This document shows, in pieces, positions 1 to 8,884 of a stretch of 64,000 nucleotides of DNA. The position numbers were made by a program, and so were the translations under genes. The stretch is from Pseudomonas gessardii. GTDB taxonomy: Bacteria; Pseudomonadota; Gammaproteobacteria; Pseudomonadales; Pseudomonadaceae. The DNA lies in assembly GCF_001983165.1 (NCBI RefSeq), contig NZ_MNPU01000033.1, positions 1 through 64,000 of the forward strand, written 5' to 3'. The notes beneath the pieces were generated by a model that was not told the origin of the DNA, did no database searches, and saw only the letters and a list, made by a program, of their open reading frames with translations. Numbering within the stretch: position 1 is the stretch's first letter; every line of letters begins with the position of its first letter.

Positions 1-69
1 TAGTGAAACGATGCATCGCCGATGGTAGTGTGGGGTTTCCCCATGTGAGAGTAGGTCATCGTCAAGATT
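1..69 (+). rRNA. rrf: 5S ribosomal RNA, 3' part
   Basis: The first 69 bases match the 3' end of Pseudomonas 5S rRNA, including the stretch reading GATGGTAGTGTGGGG and the end GTAGGTCATC then GTCAAGATT. About 50 bases of the 5' part lie before the window. An rRNA operon therefore ends here, and the rest of it should lie just upstream. Confidence 0.95.
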
Positions 70-78
70 AAATTCCGA

Positions 79-114
79 AACCCCAATTGCGAAAGCAGTT
101 GGGGTTTTGTTTTG
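79..114 (+). terminator. Rho-independent terminator of the rRNA operon
   Basis: A stem CCCCAATTGC / GCAGTTGGGG with a GAAA loop (81-104) is followed by TTTTGTTTTG. It lies ten bases after the 5S rRNA end, so it should end the rRNA transcript. Confidence 0.88.
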
Positions 115-230
115 GGCGGTTGAAAAGGTTTTGGCAGATCGCCATCGGTTGATGCCGACAAATTTGCACAGTTATTTCTGAACCAGAACACTAGAATAGA
201 CACCTGATCCTTTTAGACTTAGAGCCCTAT

Positions 231-890
231 ATGTCCGACCCGGTTGATACCACCCAGGTGTCCGACCTACCGTTGGAGGACCTGGTTGCCTGCCATGAGT
301 GCGACTTGCTGATGCGCAGGCCAGAGCTTGCCCACGGTGAAAAGGCCCTGTGCCCACGCTGTGGTTATGAGATGTACGCCCACCGCTACAATGTCGTCGA
401 ACGCAGCCTGGCCTTGGTGATCGCCGCGTTATTGTTGTACGTCCCGGCGAACTTTCTACCCATCATGCAGCTCAATCTACTCGGGCAGTCTTCTGAAGAC
501 ACGGTCTGGAGCGGTGTAGTCGCCCTGTTCAATACCGGCATGCAAGGTGTCGCAGCGGTGGTGTTCCTGTGCAGCATGGGCATCCCGTTGCTCAAGCTGC
601 TGTGCCAGCTGGCGGTGCTGCTCAGTATTCGCTGGAACATAGGCCGCAGCTACGGCCTGTTGCTATACCGCATTTATCACCATCTGCGCGATTGGGGGAT
701 GCTTGAGGTCTACCTGATGGGCGTGCTGGTGGCGATCGTCAAGTTGGCCGACATGGCCGCCCTCAGCGTAGGCCTGGGACTGGCCTGTTTTGTCAGCCTG
801 CTAATGGTCCAGGTGCTGCTGGAGGTGGTCATGTCACCCCATCAGATCTGGCAAGCCTTGTCCGGGGAGGACGAACATGCGGGCGATTGA
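231..890 (+). CDS. pqiA: PqiA-type membrane protein, first half-length copy
   Basis: This 219-residue inner-membrane protein belongs to the paraquat-inducible protein A family. Such proteins partner MCE proteins in lipid transport between the inner and outer membranes. An N-terminal zinc-ribbon-like segment has two CxxC pairs (CHEC near residue 22 and CPRC near 42). It is followed by about four hydrophobic segments, the first reading LALVIAALLLYVPANFLPI. E. coli PqiA and LetA are about 420 residues with two such units. Here the units are separate genes, and this is the first. It overlaps the next gene by 14 bases, so translation is probably coupled. ATG at 231 is the only start that keeps the whole zinc ribbon. 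Confidence 0.9.
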   Translation: MSDPVDTTQVSDLPLEDLVACHECDLLMRRPELAHGEKALCPRCGYEMYAHRYNVVERSLALVIAALLLYVPANFLPIMQLNLLGQSSEDTVWSGVVALFNTGMQGVAAVVFLCSMGIPLLKLLCQLAVLLSIRWNIGRSYGLLLYRIYHHLRDWGMLEVYLMGVLVAIVKLADMAALSVGLGLACFVSLLMVQVLLEVVMSPHQIWQALSGEDEHAGD

Positions 891-1500
891 TGCTGGCATT
901 CTGATTTGTACCGAATGCCACGAACTGAACAGGCAGGCCCCGGACACCGACGAGCAAACCTGCACCCGTTGCGGTGCACTGGTCCACGCCCGCCGTCCGA
1001 ACAGCCTGATGCGCACCTGGGCTTTGTTGATCACTGCGGCGATTTTGTATATCCCAGCTAACCTGTTGCCTATCATGACGGTCAACTCCCTGGGGCAGGG
1101 CGCTCCCAGCACCATCATGGCCGGCGTGATTGAACTGGTGCAGCACGGCATGTTCCCGATTGCCGCCGTGGTATTTGTCGCCAGTATCCTGGTGCCGACC
1201 TTCAAACTGGTGGGCATCGCCCTGTTGCTATTCTCGGTGCAACGTCACCAGCCACTTTCTGCCCGACAACGCATTATCATGTACCGCTTTATCGAGTTCA
1301 TCGGTCGCTGGTCCATGCTGGATATCTTCGTGATCGCCATTCTAGTGGCGGTCGTAAACTTTGGGCGACTTGCCAGTATCGAGGCCAATCTCGGTGCCGT
1401 GGCGTTCGCCAGTGTGGTGATCTTGACGATGCTTGCTGCAGTAACTTTCGATCCCCGACTGATTTGGGATAACACGGAGTCGGACGACGACCATGACTGA
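877..1500 (+). CDS. pqiA: PqiA-type membrane protein, second half-length copy
   Basis: This 207-residue protein is the second PqiA unit of the operon. It has its own cysteine pairs (CTEC near residue 12 and CTRC near 31), then a membrane segment with ILYIPANLLPIMTVNSLG, closely parallel to the upstream protein. It overlaps the upstream gene by 14 bases and the downstream MCE gene by 8 bases, which indicates one transcript. By family knowledge the two units would form the membrane part that feeds or receives lipid from the MCE tunnel encoded next. Whether the two halves form a heterodimer equivalent to full-length PqiA is inference. Confidence 0.9.
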   Translation: MRAIDAGILICTECHELNRQAPDTDEQTCTRCGALVHARRPNSLMRTWALLITAAILYIPANLLPIMTVNSLGQGAPSTIMAGVIELVQHGMFPIAAVVFVASILVPTFKLVGIALLLFSVQRHQPLSARQRIIMYRFIEFIGRWSMLDIFVIAILVAVVNFGRLASIEANLGAVAFASVVILTMLAAVTFDPRLIWDNTESDDDHD

Positions 1501-3796
1501 TTTGCCAAAGGCTAAAACCCGCCCTGCTTCAAACTGGTCGGCCATTTGGGTACTGCCGTTGATCGCCCTGGTGATCGGCGGCTGGCTCGGATGGCGCGCC
1601 TACACCCAGACGGGCATCGAGATCCAGGTTCGCTTTGAAAGTGGGGAAGGCATCCAGGTCAACAAGACTGAAGTGGTCTACAAAGGCATGCCGGTGGGCA
1701 AGGTCAAGACTCTGGCCCTGGATGACGAGGGCAGTAATCGCGGGGTGATTGCCACCATCGAGATGAACAAGGATGTCGAGCAATACCTCAAGGCCAATAC
1801 ACGCTTCTGGCTGGTCAAGCCAAGCGTCAGCCTGGCCGGGATTACCGGCCTGGAAACCCTGGTCTCGGGCAACTACATCGCGGCCAGCCCCGGCGACGGC
1901 GAGCCCACGCGCAAATTCAAGGCACTCTCCGAAGAACCGCCATTATCCGATATCAAGCCCGGCCTGCACCTGACCGTCAAGGCCGAGCGCCTCGGCTCGC
2001 TCGACCGTGGCAGCCCGGTGTTCTACAAGCAGATCCAGGTTGGCCAGGTCAAAAGCTACCTGCTGTCCGCCGATCAGAACACGGTCGAAATAAAAGTCTA
2101 CATCGAGCCGACCTACGCCAACCTGGTGCGCAAACATACGCGTTTCTGGAATGCCAGCGGCATCAGCATCGATGCCAACCTGTCCGGGGTCAAAGTGCGC
2201 AGCGAATCCCTGGCCAGCATCGTCTCCGGTGGTATCGCCTTCGCCACGCCGGAAAATCGCAAGGACAGCCCGCCCACCGACCCAAGCCTGCCGTTTCGCC
2301 TATACGAAGACTTCGATGCCGCCGCCGCGGGTATCCGCATCAAGGTCAAGCTCAGTGACTTCGAGGGCCTGCAGGCCGGTCGTACGCCCGTGATGTACAA
2401 AGGCATCCAGGTCGGCAGCCTCAAGGCCCTCAAGGTGGACTCTGATCTGTCCAGCGCCAGCGCCGACTTGACCCTCGACCCATTGGCCGAAGATTACCTG
2501 GTGGAAGGCACGCAGTTCTGGGTGGTCAAGCCGTCCATTTCCCTGGCCGGCATCACCGGCCTGGAAGCCCTGGTCAAGGGCAACTACATTGCCATCCGCC
2601 CCGGCGACAAAGGCACCAGCCCCCAGCGTGAGTTTGTCGCCCGGCCCAAGGCGCCACCGCTGGACCTGCGCTCCCCGGGCCTGCACTTGGTCCTGCTCAC
2701 AGAAAACCTCGGTTCCCTGGAAGTCGGCAGCCCGATCCTCTACAAACAGGTCAAGGTCGGCTCGGTGCAGAGCTACCAGTTCTCGCGCAAGCGCAAACAA
2801 CTGGTGATTGGCGTGCATATCGAGAAGGAGTACGAAGGTCTGGTCAACGGTTCGACGCGCTTCTGGAATGCCAGTGGCATTACCCTGACCGGTGGGCTCA
2901 CCGGCGGTATCCAGGTCAAAAGCGAATCTCTGCAAAGCCTGATGGCCGGGGGGATCGCCTTTGAAACCCCAGAGCCAAACGTGCCGCTGCGCAACCGCAT
3001 CCCGCGTTTCCGCCTGTTTGCTGATCACGAAGCCTCCACCCAGCGCGGCACCGTGGTGACGATCAAGGTCGATCGTGCGGATGGCCTGAGTACCGGCACG
3101 CCGATTCGTTTCAAGGGCCTGGAGGTGGGCAAGATCGAAAGTGTCGACCTGAGCGCCGACATGCAATCGGTGATGCTCAGTGCACGCATCACCGAAGTCC
3201 CTGAGCGGATCGCCCGGACCGGCAGCCAGTTCTGGGTGGTCAAGCCAGAGCTGGGCTTGATGAAAACCGCTAACCTGGAAACCCTGGTCACCGGCCAGTA
3301 CATCGAAGTCCTGCCGGCGGTGAAAAGCACCGGTGCGCAAAAGAACTTCGTGGCCCTGGCCCAACCGCCCGAGGCGAATGTGCAGGAGGCCGGCTTGAGC
3401 CTGGTACTCAGCGCCGCCCGCCGTGGTTCGTTGAAAGTCGGCGTACCGGTCACCTACCGTGAAGTCACGGTCGGCAAAGTCACCGGTTACGAGTTGGGCA
3501 AGACGGCCGACCGCGTGCTGATCCATGTGCTGATCGAGCCCAAGTACGCGCCGCTGGTTCGTGGTGGCAGCCGCTTCTGGAACAGCAGCGGCTTTGGCCT
3601 GGACTTTGGCCTGTTCAAGGGCGCGACAGTGCGCACCGAGTCCCTGGAGACCCTGGTCCAGGGCGGCATCGCTTTTGCGACACCGGAGGGCGAGCGTATG
3701 GGCAACCCGGCACTGCCCGAGCAGACCTTCCCGTTGTTCGACAAGTTTGAAGACGAATGGCTGATCTGGGCGCCTAAGATCCCACTGGGTAAATAG
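1493..3796 (+). CDS. pqiB: Multi-MCE-domain intermembrane lipid transport protein (PqiB/LetB type)
   Basis: A 767-residue periplasm-spanning protein with one N-terminal membrane anchor (residues about 16-36, WVLPLIALVIGGWLGW) and six MCE repeats. The repeats are visible as recurring segments of the form G-hydrophobic strand, G-S/T-P, YK, VG near residues 45, 160, 275, 390, 510 and 630. E. coli PqiB has three MCE domains and LetB seven, so this six-domain protein lies between them. MCE proteins stack as hexameric rings that make a hydrophobic tunnel between membranes. Being last in an overlapping operon with two PqiA units supports a PqiAB/LetAB role. The short C-terminal tail after the sixth domain is typical of LetB more than of PqiB, so the exact orthologue is uncertain. 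Confidence 0.9.
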   Translation: MTDLPKAKTRPASNWSAIWVLPLIALVIGGWLGWRAYTQTGIEIQVRFESGEGIQVNKTEVVYKGMPVGKVKTLALDDEGSNRGVIATIEMNKDVEQYLKANTRFWLVKPSVSLAGITGLETLVSGNYIAASPGDGEPTRKFKALSEEPPLSDIKPGLHLTVKAERLGSLDRGSPVFYKQIQVGQVKSYLLSADQNTVEIKVYIEPTYANLVRKHTRFWNASGISIDANLSGVKVRSESLASIVSGGIAFATPENRKDSPPTDPSLPFRLYEDFDAAAAGIRIKVKLSDFEGLQAGRTPVMYKGIQVGSLKALKVDSDLSSASADLTLDPLAEDYLVEGTQFWVVKPSISLAGITGLEALVKGNYIAIRPGDKGTSPQREFVARPKAPPLDLRSPGLHLVLLTENLGSLEVGSPILYKQVKVGSVQSYQFSRKRKQLVIGVHIEKEYEGLVNGSTRFWNASGITLTGGLTGGIQVKSESLQSLMAGGIAFETPEPNVPLRNRIPRFRLFADHEASTQRGTVVTIKVDRADGLSTGTPIRFKGLEVGKIESVDLSADMQSVMLSARITEVPERIARTGSQFWVVKPELGLMKTANLETLVTGQYIEVLPAVKSTGAQKNFVALAQPPEANVQEAGLSLVLSAARRGSLKVGVPVTYREVTVGKVTGYELGKTADRVLIHVLIEPKYAPLVRGGSRFWNSSGFGLDFGLFKGATVRTESLETLVQGGIAFATPEGERMGNPALPEQTFPLFDKFEDEWLIWAPKIPLGK

Positions 3797-3828
3797 GCCC
3801 CGACCAACACCGCATAACCCCAGCCCAC

Positions 3829-3867
3829 AAAAAAGGCCGCGGTCCATAGGATCGCGGCCTTTTTGTA
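3829..3867. terminator. Bidirectional terminator between pqiB and mksB
   Basis: An inverted repeat AAAAAGGCCGCG / CGCGGCCTTTTT with a loop of about eleven bases lies between two convergent genes. It has A-runs on the left and T-runs on the right, so it can act as a terminator for both strands. Confidence 0.9.
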
Positions 3868-3882
3868 TTTCAACAGCGCAGG

Positions 3883-6723
3883 TCAGACCTCATCCAACTC
3901 CGGTTCATCCGCCTGCACATTGACCGTCGCCTTCACCGCATCATGCCGGCGAATGTACTTCCAGTCCGCCTCATCGATGTAGATCCCGTTCGGCCCGCTG
4001 CCGCCTTCCAGGTCGATCGCCACCTGGGCCGAGACCTGCGGCTTCACACTGGCCAGGATCGGCACAAAGCCCAGTTGCAGGCTGGTTTCCAGCAAGGCGG
4101 CCTGGTTCTTCTCATCGATGTCCGCCGCCTCGTCGAGGTAGTACGGCAGGCGCACGCGACCGGCCTGGTCGCGGTCCATCAAGTGCAGCAACAAGTACAT
4201 GTTGGTCAGCGCCTTGATCGTCATGGTGGTGCCGTTGGACGCGGCGCCATCGATGTCGGTGTGAATGATTGGCTGGCCATTGACCTTGGTGATCTCGAAC
4301 GCCAGTTCAAACAGGTCCTTGAGCCCCAACTGGTTATGGTTGGCGGCGACCAGGCGCGCCAGGTACTCCTTGGCCTCTTCGTTCTTGTTGTCCTGCTCGG
4401 CGCTCTGGCTGAGGTCGAACACCGAGAGGGTTTCGCCTTCCTCATACTGGCCGGCACTGTGAATGATCTGGTCGATATGCTTGAGCGCTTCCTTGTTCGG
4501 CGCCAACACGATACGAAAGCTCTGCAGGTTGGATACCTGGCGCTTGTTGATCTCGCGGTTGAACAGGGCCAACTGGTGCTCAAGGCTGTCGTAGTCGCTG
4601 CGGATATTGCGCAGGGTCCGCGCGATATCCGTCACCGCCGCACGGCGCGCCTTGCCCAGGGTCAGGGCTTCGTCGGTGCGGTGCGCATACGCGTTGATCA
4701 ATAGGTGCAGGCGGCGCTCCATATCGTCTTCACTGTCGAACTTGGCCACGCCCTTGAGGCGCACCTGGGCGTACAGCGCGTCGATCTGCCCATCAGCGCG
4801 CTGCAAGCCCTGCCAGCTGTCCTGATAGTCATTGAGCAGCGGCAGCAGGTTGTCCATGGAATCGTCGACCGGGTCCATGAACGGCGTACCGAACGGCAAG
4901 TCGGCCGGCAACAGCTGGCGACGGCGCAGGGCGTCATCCAGGGTGCGCTGCTTGGCTTCCATATCGCCGATCTGCCGGCCGACCAGCTGCAGCTTGGCCG
5001 ACAGTTGCTGCACGCGTTCGGTAAACGCATCGCTGGAGCGCTTCAACTCGTCCTGGGCCGCTTCCATCTGCGCCAGGTTTTCCAGCTTCTCGCCTTCCTC
5101 GGCACTCAGGGTCTGGGCGCGGCGGTAATCTTCCAGGGCTTTCTGTGCGTCCAGCACCTGCTGGTACAGCGCTTCGGTCTGGGTCTTGCTCGCCGCGCGG
5201 TCCGAGGCCACGGCCTGCTGGGTCTTGAGTTGCTTGAGTTCTTTTTCCAGGCGCTCCTTCTGGTCACGCAATGCCGCGCGGTCCGCCAGGGCCTGCAAGG
5301 CCGGCGGCTCGATGTGCGAGATGTCGATGGACAGCCCCGGCACTTCAAAGCGCTCGCCGGTGAAACCATCGAGGATCAGCTCCAGGGATTTGACCCACTG
5401 GCCGTCTTCATCCAGGGTGATGCCGTGCTCGCCCAGCGGCAGGCTGAACAGCGAACTGTTGAACAGACGCATCAGACGCTCGACGTCCTGCTGTGAGAAT
5501 TCTTCCCGCAGTTTGGCGTAACTGTTGTTGTCGGCGTGATCGAGTTGCTGCTTGACCGACTTCAGGCGTTTTTCCAGGTCGCGCAAGCGCTCATCCAGAT
5601 CCTCGGCGCTGAACTGCCGCGACTGCGCCAGGGCGCCGGCCAGTTCATCGTGGGCATCCTTGGCTGCCAGCAGTTGCTGCTCCAGAACCTTGACGTCATC
5701 GACCAGGGCAAAGCGATGCTTGAGCACCGACAGCTCGCCCAGCCAGCGCTGGATGCCGCTGATTTCCCGCTCCAGGCGCATCAGCTCCTGGGTGCCGCCG
5801 CGCTGATCGTTCTGCAGCGCGTCCTGCTCGTTGCGGTAGTGTTCGGCCTGGATGGTCAGCTCTTCCTTGCGCGCACTGGCGTAGTCCGACCAGGTGCCCA
5901 GCAGCGAATCGAGCAAGGGCGACAGGCGATGCAGCTTGCCGCGCAGGATTTCCCGCTGTTTCACGCCATTGGACAGCGCTTCCACCAGGGGGCCGGCGGC
6001 TACCAGGGAGTTGTAGTCCTGCTCCATGCGTCGTACATCGCGGAACGCTTCTTCACACGCCGCAATGTAATCCACACTGCCCGAGCGCAGGCTGTGCTCG
6101 AACGCATCGAGGAACAGCTGCTTGAGCTTGGCCGCAGTGATCTCGCGCATGTGCAGCAGGTTGATAAACAGGGCGCGGAAGGTCTTCAGACTCTGCTCGC
6201 TGGTGGAGCGCAGCGGAATCAGGGTCAGGTCCAGCGGGATCGAGGTATGGCCACCGACCAGCAAGCGTCGCAGCTCATCGGGCTTGAGTTCATAGGCTTT
6301 GAGGCCCTCGCGCTCAAGGTTGGTGAACAGCTCTTTCTGGCGCAGGCAGGTGTCGTTTTTCTGGTAGTGGGCCAGGTCCAGCTTGCCGGCGTAGGCAAAG
6401 AACTGGTGGCCGAAACCACCGCCCGGGCCGCGGCCGACCACGCCAATCACATGGGGGCCGTGGGGCAGCGAGACTTCGACGAGGATGTAGCTGGTGTCGG
6501 TGGCAAAGTAGAAACGCCGCGACTGTTCCAGGGTGTACTTGCCGAAACTCATGTCTGACATGCGCGCCAGGATCGGGAACTGCAAGGCGTTGATCGAAGC
6601 CGATTTACCGAGGTTGTTCGCGCCATACACCGACAGCGGTTCTTCCAGCGGGAACAGGCCCAGGCTGTAGCCCGCAGTGTTCAAAAGGGCGAAGCGGCGA
6701 ATGCCGTAGCGTTCCTTGCTCAT
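3883..6723 (-). CDS. mksB: MksB, SMC-like ATPase of the MksBEF condensin
   Basis: A 946-residue SMC-like protein. The head starts with a Walker A GANNLGKS (residues 34-41) and ends with a Walker B region LPYYLDEAADID near the C-terminus. Between them are long charged coiled-coil arms rich in E, K, Q and L. MksB is the MukB-like ATPase of an alternative bacterial condensin. It is much shorter than MukB (about 1480 residues), as expected for Mks proteins. The order mksF-mksE-mksB with 4- and 11-base overlaps is the standard operon. Some relatives include a fourth nuclease subunit, MksG/JetD, and act as Wadjet anti-plasmid systems. No such gene is visible here, so chromosome organisation is the more likely role. 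Confidence 0.92.
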   Translation of the reverse strand: MSKERYGIRRFALLNTAGYSLGLFPLEEPLSVYGANNLGKSASINALQFPILARMSDMSFGKYTLEQSRRFYFATDTSYILVEVSLPHGPHVIGVVGRGPGGGFGHQFFAYAGKLDLAHYQKNDTCLRQKELFTNLEREGLKAYELKPDELRRLLVGGHTSIPLDLTLIPLRSTSEQSLKTFRALFINLLHMREITAAKLKQLFLDAFEHSLRSGSVDYIAACEEAFRDVRRMEQDYNSLVAAGPLVEALSNGVKQREILRGKLHRLSPLLDSLLGTWSDYASARKEELTIQAEHYRNEQDALQNDQRGGTQELMRLEREISGIQRWLGELSVLKHRFALVDDVKVLEQQLLAAKDAHDELAGALAQSRQFSAEDLDERLRDLEKRLKSVKQQLDHADNNSYAKLREEFSQQDVERLMRLFNSSLFSLPLGEHGITLDEDGQWVKSLELILDGFTGERFEVPGLSIDISHIEPPALQALADRAALRDQKERLEKELKQLKTQQAVASDRAASKTQTEALYQQVLDAQKALEDYRRAQTLSAEEGEKLENLAQMEAAQDELKRSSDAFTERVQQLSAKLQLVGRQIGDMEAKQRTLDDALRRRQLLPADLPFGTPFMDPVDDSMDNLLPLLNDYQDSWQGLQRADGQIDALYAQVRLKGVAKFDSEDDMERRLHLLINAYAHRTDEALTLGKARRAAVTDIARTLRNIRSDYDSLEHQLALFNREINKRQVSNLQSFRIVLAPNKEALKHIDQIIHSAGQYEEGETLSVFDLSQSAEQDNKNEEAKEYLARLVAANHNQLGLKDLFELAFEITKVNGQPIIHTDIDGAASNGTTMTIKALTNMYLLLHLMDRDQAGRVRLPYYLDEAADIDEKNQAALLETSLQLGFVPILASVKPQVSAQVAIDLEGGSGPNGIYIDEADWKYIRRHDAVKATVNVQADEPELDEV

Positions 6724-7427
6724 GCATCGGTCTCCTGTTCTTCGGCAATGGCACGGGCCAGAGCGTCTTCTTCGCTTTCGTCGGCAAAGTCACTAAGGTC
6801 CAGCGGGTCATCGGTCTGCAGCAGTTTTTCATCGCTGTCTTCGTCGATGATCACCGGCGCCGGCAACGGCAGCACACTGTGCACGCTGGCCGCCAGGTCG
6901 CGATCGGCCTGGACCGACAGGCACACGTCGAGGAAACGGTGCATCGGCGGCAGGAAGCGGTAAATACCGTTGTCTTCACCGGCAAAGCCAAGCTGGGTCA
7001 TGCGGCGCATGATTTTCTCTTCCAGCTCCTCGACGGTCTGCACTTCGGCCTGGATAAACAGGTCACGGTACTTCTCCAGCAGGGAGGGCAGTTCATCGCG
7101 GCCCAGGCTGCCACCGTCGAGCACGGCAATCGGGTCGCGGCCCTGGTCGGCCAGGTGCTCGACGATGATGAAGGTGAACAGCGCCAGGCGCTGCGCGGTC
7201 TTGTTGACCTGCGCGGCGGCCACGGCGGTGTCCGGCACGAAGTAGTAGAAGCCACGGGTGTCGCACACCAGTTCAAAGCCCAGGGCCTTGAACAGCGTGC
7301 GGTACTGGTCCTGGAAGTTCGACAATTGCGCGTACAGCTCCGGGTCGCGGCGGCTGACGTGGTAGCCCTTGAACAGCTCGCGAAAGATCGGCGCCAGCTG
7401 GGACAGTTCGGATAGATCAAGATGCAT
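6720..7427 (-). CDS. mksE: MksE, condensin accessory subunit
   Basis: A 235-residue protein between mksF and mksB, overlapping each (11 bases with mksF, 4 bases with mksB). The length matches MukE/MksE (about 230 residues). Winged-helix-like helices are followed by a strongly acidic C-terminal tail containing DEDSDEKL and DFADESEED. In MukE-type proteins a dimer binds the kleisin and regulates the ATPase. The start at 7427 is supported by the overlap with the end of mksF. The call rests on operon position, length and overall character rather than on a catalytic motif. Confidence 0.88.
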   Translation of the reverse strand: MHLDLSELSQLAPIFRELFKGYHVSRRDPELYAQLSNFQDQYRTLFKALGFELVCDTRGFYYFVPDTAVAAAQVNKTAQRLALFTFIIVEHLADQGRDPIAVLDGGSLGRDELPSLLEKYRDLFIQAEVQTVEELEEKIMRRMTQLGFAGEDNGIYRFLPPMHRFLDVCLSVQADRDLAASVHSVLPLPAPVIIDEDSDEKLLQTDDPLDLSDFADESEEDALARAIAEEQETDA

Positions 7428-8694
7428 AAGGGGTGCTCGCAGAATTCTCGGCCACGTCGGTGCTGGCCGGGAGCAGGGCGAATGAGCGCAGGCTGACCTG
7501 GTGCTCGTGAGTGTGGTAATCCCGGCGTTCCAGGCGCTCGCGCTTGAAACGCTTCTCCCGCGACAGGCGCGAGAACCAGTACAGCAACTCGTCGGTGGCC
7601 CCGTCCGGTTCCTGTTCCAGCAACCAGGTCATCAGGTCGGGCATCGGCAGTGCGTCTGCGCAGCGCTCCAGCATCTCCTTGACCGTACGCGGCGCACGCT
7701 GGGCTTGGCCCTTGTGGGATTTGTGGGCCTTGGGGAACCGCGCCGGCTTGGGCTCGAAGTTGGCCAGGGCATACACATAGGCTTCCACCTGGCTGGCACT
7801 GCCCAGGAAGGTACTTTGTGGCCGGGTGAACATCGGCATCGCCGCTTGCGGCACCGCGTCCAGGCCCTTGCGGCGGATCGCCGACAGGGCCAGCGCCGCG
7901 CCACGGGTCACGGCATTGTGCCGGCGCGCTTCTTCGCGCAGCGGTAGCAGCAGTTCCCGGGCATGGCGCAAGGTCAGTTGGGCGCTGGTCTGCATTTCGA
8001 GGATGCGCGCGTGGGTGCGCAGCAACATATCGTCGTCCACCAGGTGGCCCAGGCGCTGCTGCTCGGTGAGCATACGCAACAGCACGTTCTCTACCTTGCG
8101 CACGCCTTGCTCGAAGGCACCGTCGGCGTTCACCAGTTGGATCATCGGCTCGACATACTCGTCCCAGGTCGCCAGGACCTCGGCATAACGCTGGCGCAAC
8201 GGGATCTGCCGGTCGCTGGTCTTGGCGCGGTCGGCCACGGCGGCGAGGGCTTGTTCATCATTGGCGAGTTTTTTCAGCACGTCGCGCACGCGCATGTCCA
8301 ACAGCCGCAGTTGACGGGCCAGGTCATGGCCGTCGCGGATGTCGAAGGCGTCCTGGATATAACCGGCCAGGCGCTCGAGGTGGCGCAGGTAGGCTTCGAT
8401 TTCCAGGCACAGGCCTAGCCGGTGCTCCTTGCGAAGATAGGCCAGGAAGTCATGGATCTGTGCATTGAGCTCGAAACGGTTCGGGCTCTTGGCCACAGGC
8501 ACCAGGATATCCAGGCGAATCCACACGTCCAGCAGGCTGGTGATGTCCTGTGGTGTGCTGTCCAGTTGTTGGGCGGCCAGTTGCGCGCGCAACTCGCCAA
8601 GGCTCAGGGTGCCTTGGTCGAAGTGTTCGCACAGTGGCTCAAGCAGGGCCCAGTGTTCGGCGAGGGCGCGCAAGACGCGCTTGGGTTCGATCAT
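7417..8694 (-). CDS. mksF: MksF, kleisin subunit of the MksBEF condensin
   Basis: A 425-residue protein, first gene of the mks operon. MukF/MksF kleisins bridge the SMC heads and bind MksE; the usual length is about 440 residues. An N-terminal winged-helix-like part is followed by helical stretches (around residues 100-260) and a basic C-terminal region (RLSREKRFKRERLERR). No strong ribosome binding site precedes ATG 8694, so the exact start is uncertain. The promoter should lie in 8695-8884, shared with the divergent holD gene, where two DnaA boxes are found. Confidence 0.88.
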   Translation of the reverse strand: MIEPKRVLRALAEHWALLEPLCEHFDQGTLSLGELRAQLAAQQLDSTPQDITSLLDVWIRLDILVPVAKSPNRFELNAQIHDFLAYLRKEHRLGLCLEIEAYLRHLERLAGYIQDAFDIRDGHDLARQLRLLDMRVRDVLKKLANDEQALAAVADRAKTSDRQIPLRQRYAEVLATWDEYVEPMIQLVNADGAFEQGVRKVENVLLRMLTEQQRLGHLVDDDMLLRTHARILEMQTSAQLTLRHARELLLPLREEARRHNAVTRGAALALSAIRRKGLDAVPQAAMPMFTRPQSTFLGSASQVEAYVYALANFEPKPARFPKAHKSHKGQAQRAPRTVKEMLERCADALPMPDLMTWLLEQEPDGATDELLYWFSRLSREKRFKRERLERRDYHTHEHQVSLRSFALLPASTDVAENSASTPYAS

Positions 8695-8754
8695 CGGAAT
8701 GGCCGGCTGGTTGGCGAATTAAAAGCAGCGATTGTACTGCATCAGGCGCGGGAT

Positions 8755-8872
8755 TTATCCACAGCCGGTCAGGGCGCGTTCGCGATGGGCGGTCAGCAAT
8801 GCAGAGAAAATCATCAACGGTGGGCGATCATCGTCGAAGGGCGGTAGAATCTGCGCTCTTTAGTTATCCACA
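8755..8872 (+). promoter_or_regulatory. Two perfect DnaA boxes in the mksF-holD divergent region
   Basis: The consensus DnaA box TTATCCACA occurs at 8755-8763 and again at 8864-8872, same strand, 109 bases apart. They lie in the 190-base region between the condensin operon and the gene for a DNA polymerase III subunit. Both flanking units act in replication or segregation, so control by DnaA is plausible but not shown. Confidence 0.6.
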
Positions 8873-8884
8873 AGTGGCCGAGCC

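Noticed and set aside
2300..3847. Long minus-strand frame of 515 codons opposite pqiB
   Set aside because: It is the antisense shadow of a GC-rich gene, composed of H, Q, A, G and R without family motifs, and has no ribosome site.
3883..8694. Wadjet anti-plasmid defence system
   Set aside because: Only MksB, MksE and MksF are present; no JetD/MksG nuclease gene adjoins, and the next gene is HolD-like.
8755..8872. Replication origin
   Set aside because: Only two DnaA boxes and no AT-rich unwinding region or dnaA/dnaN/gidA neighbours, so oriC is not supported.
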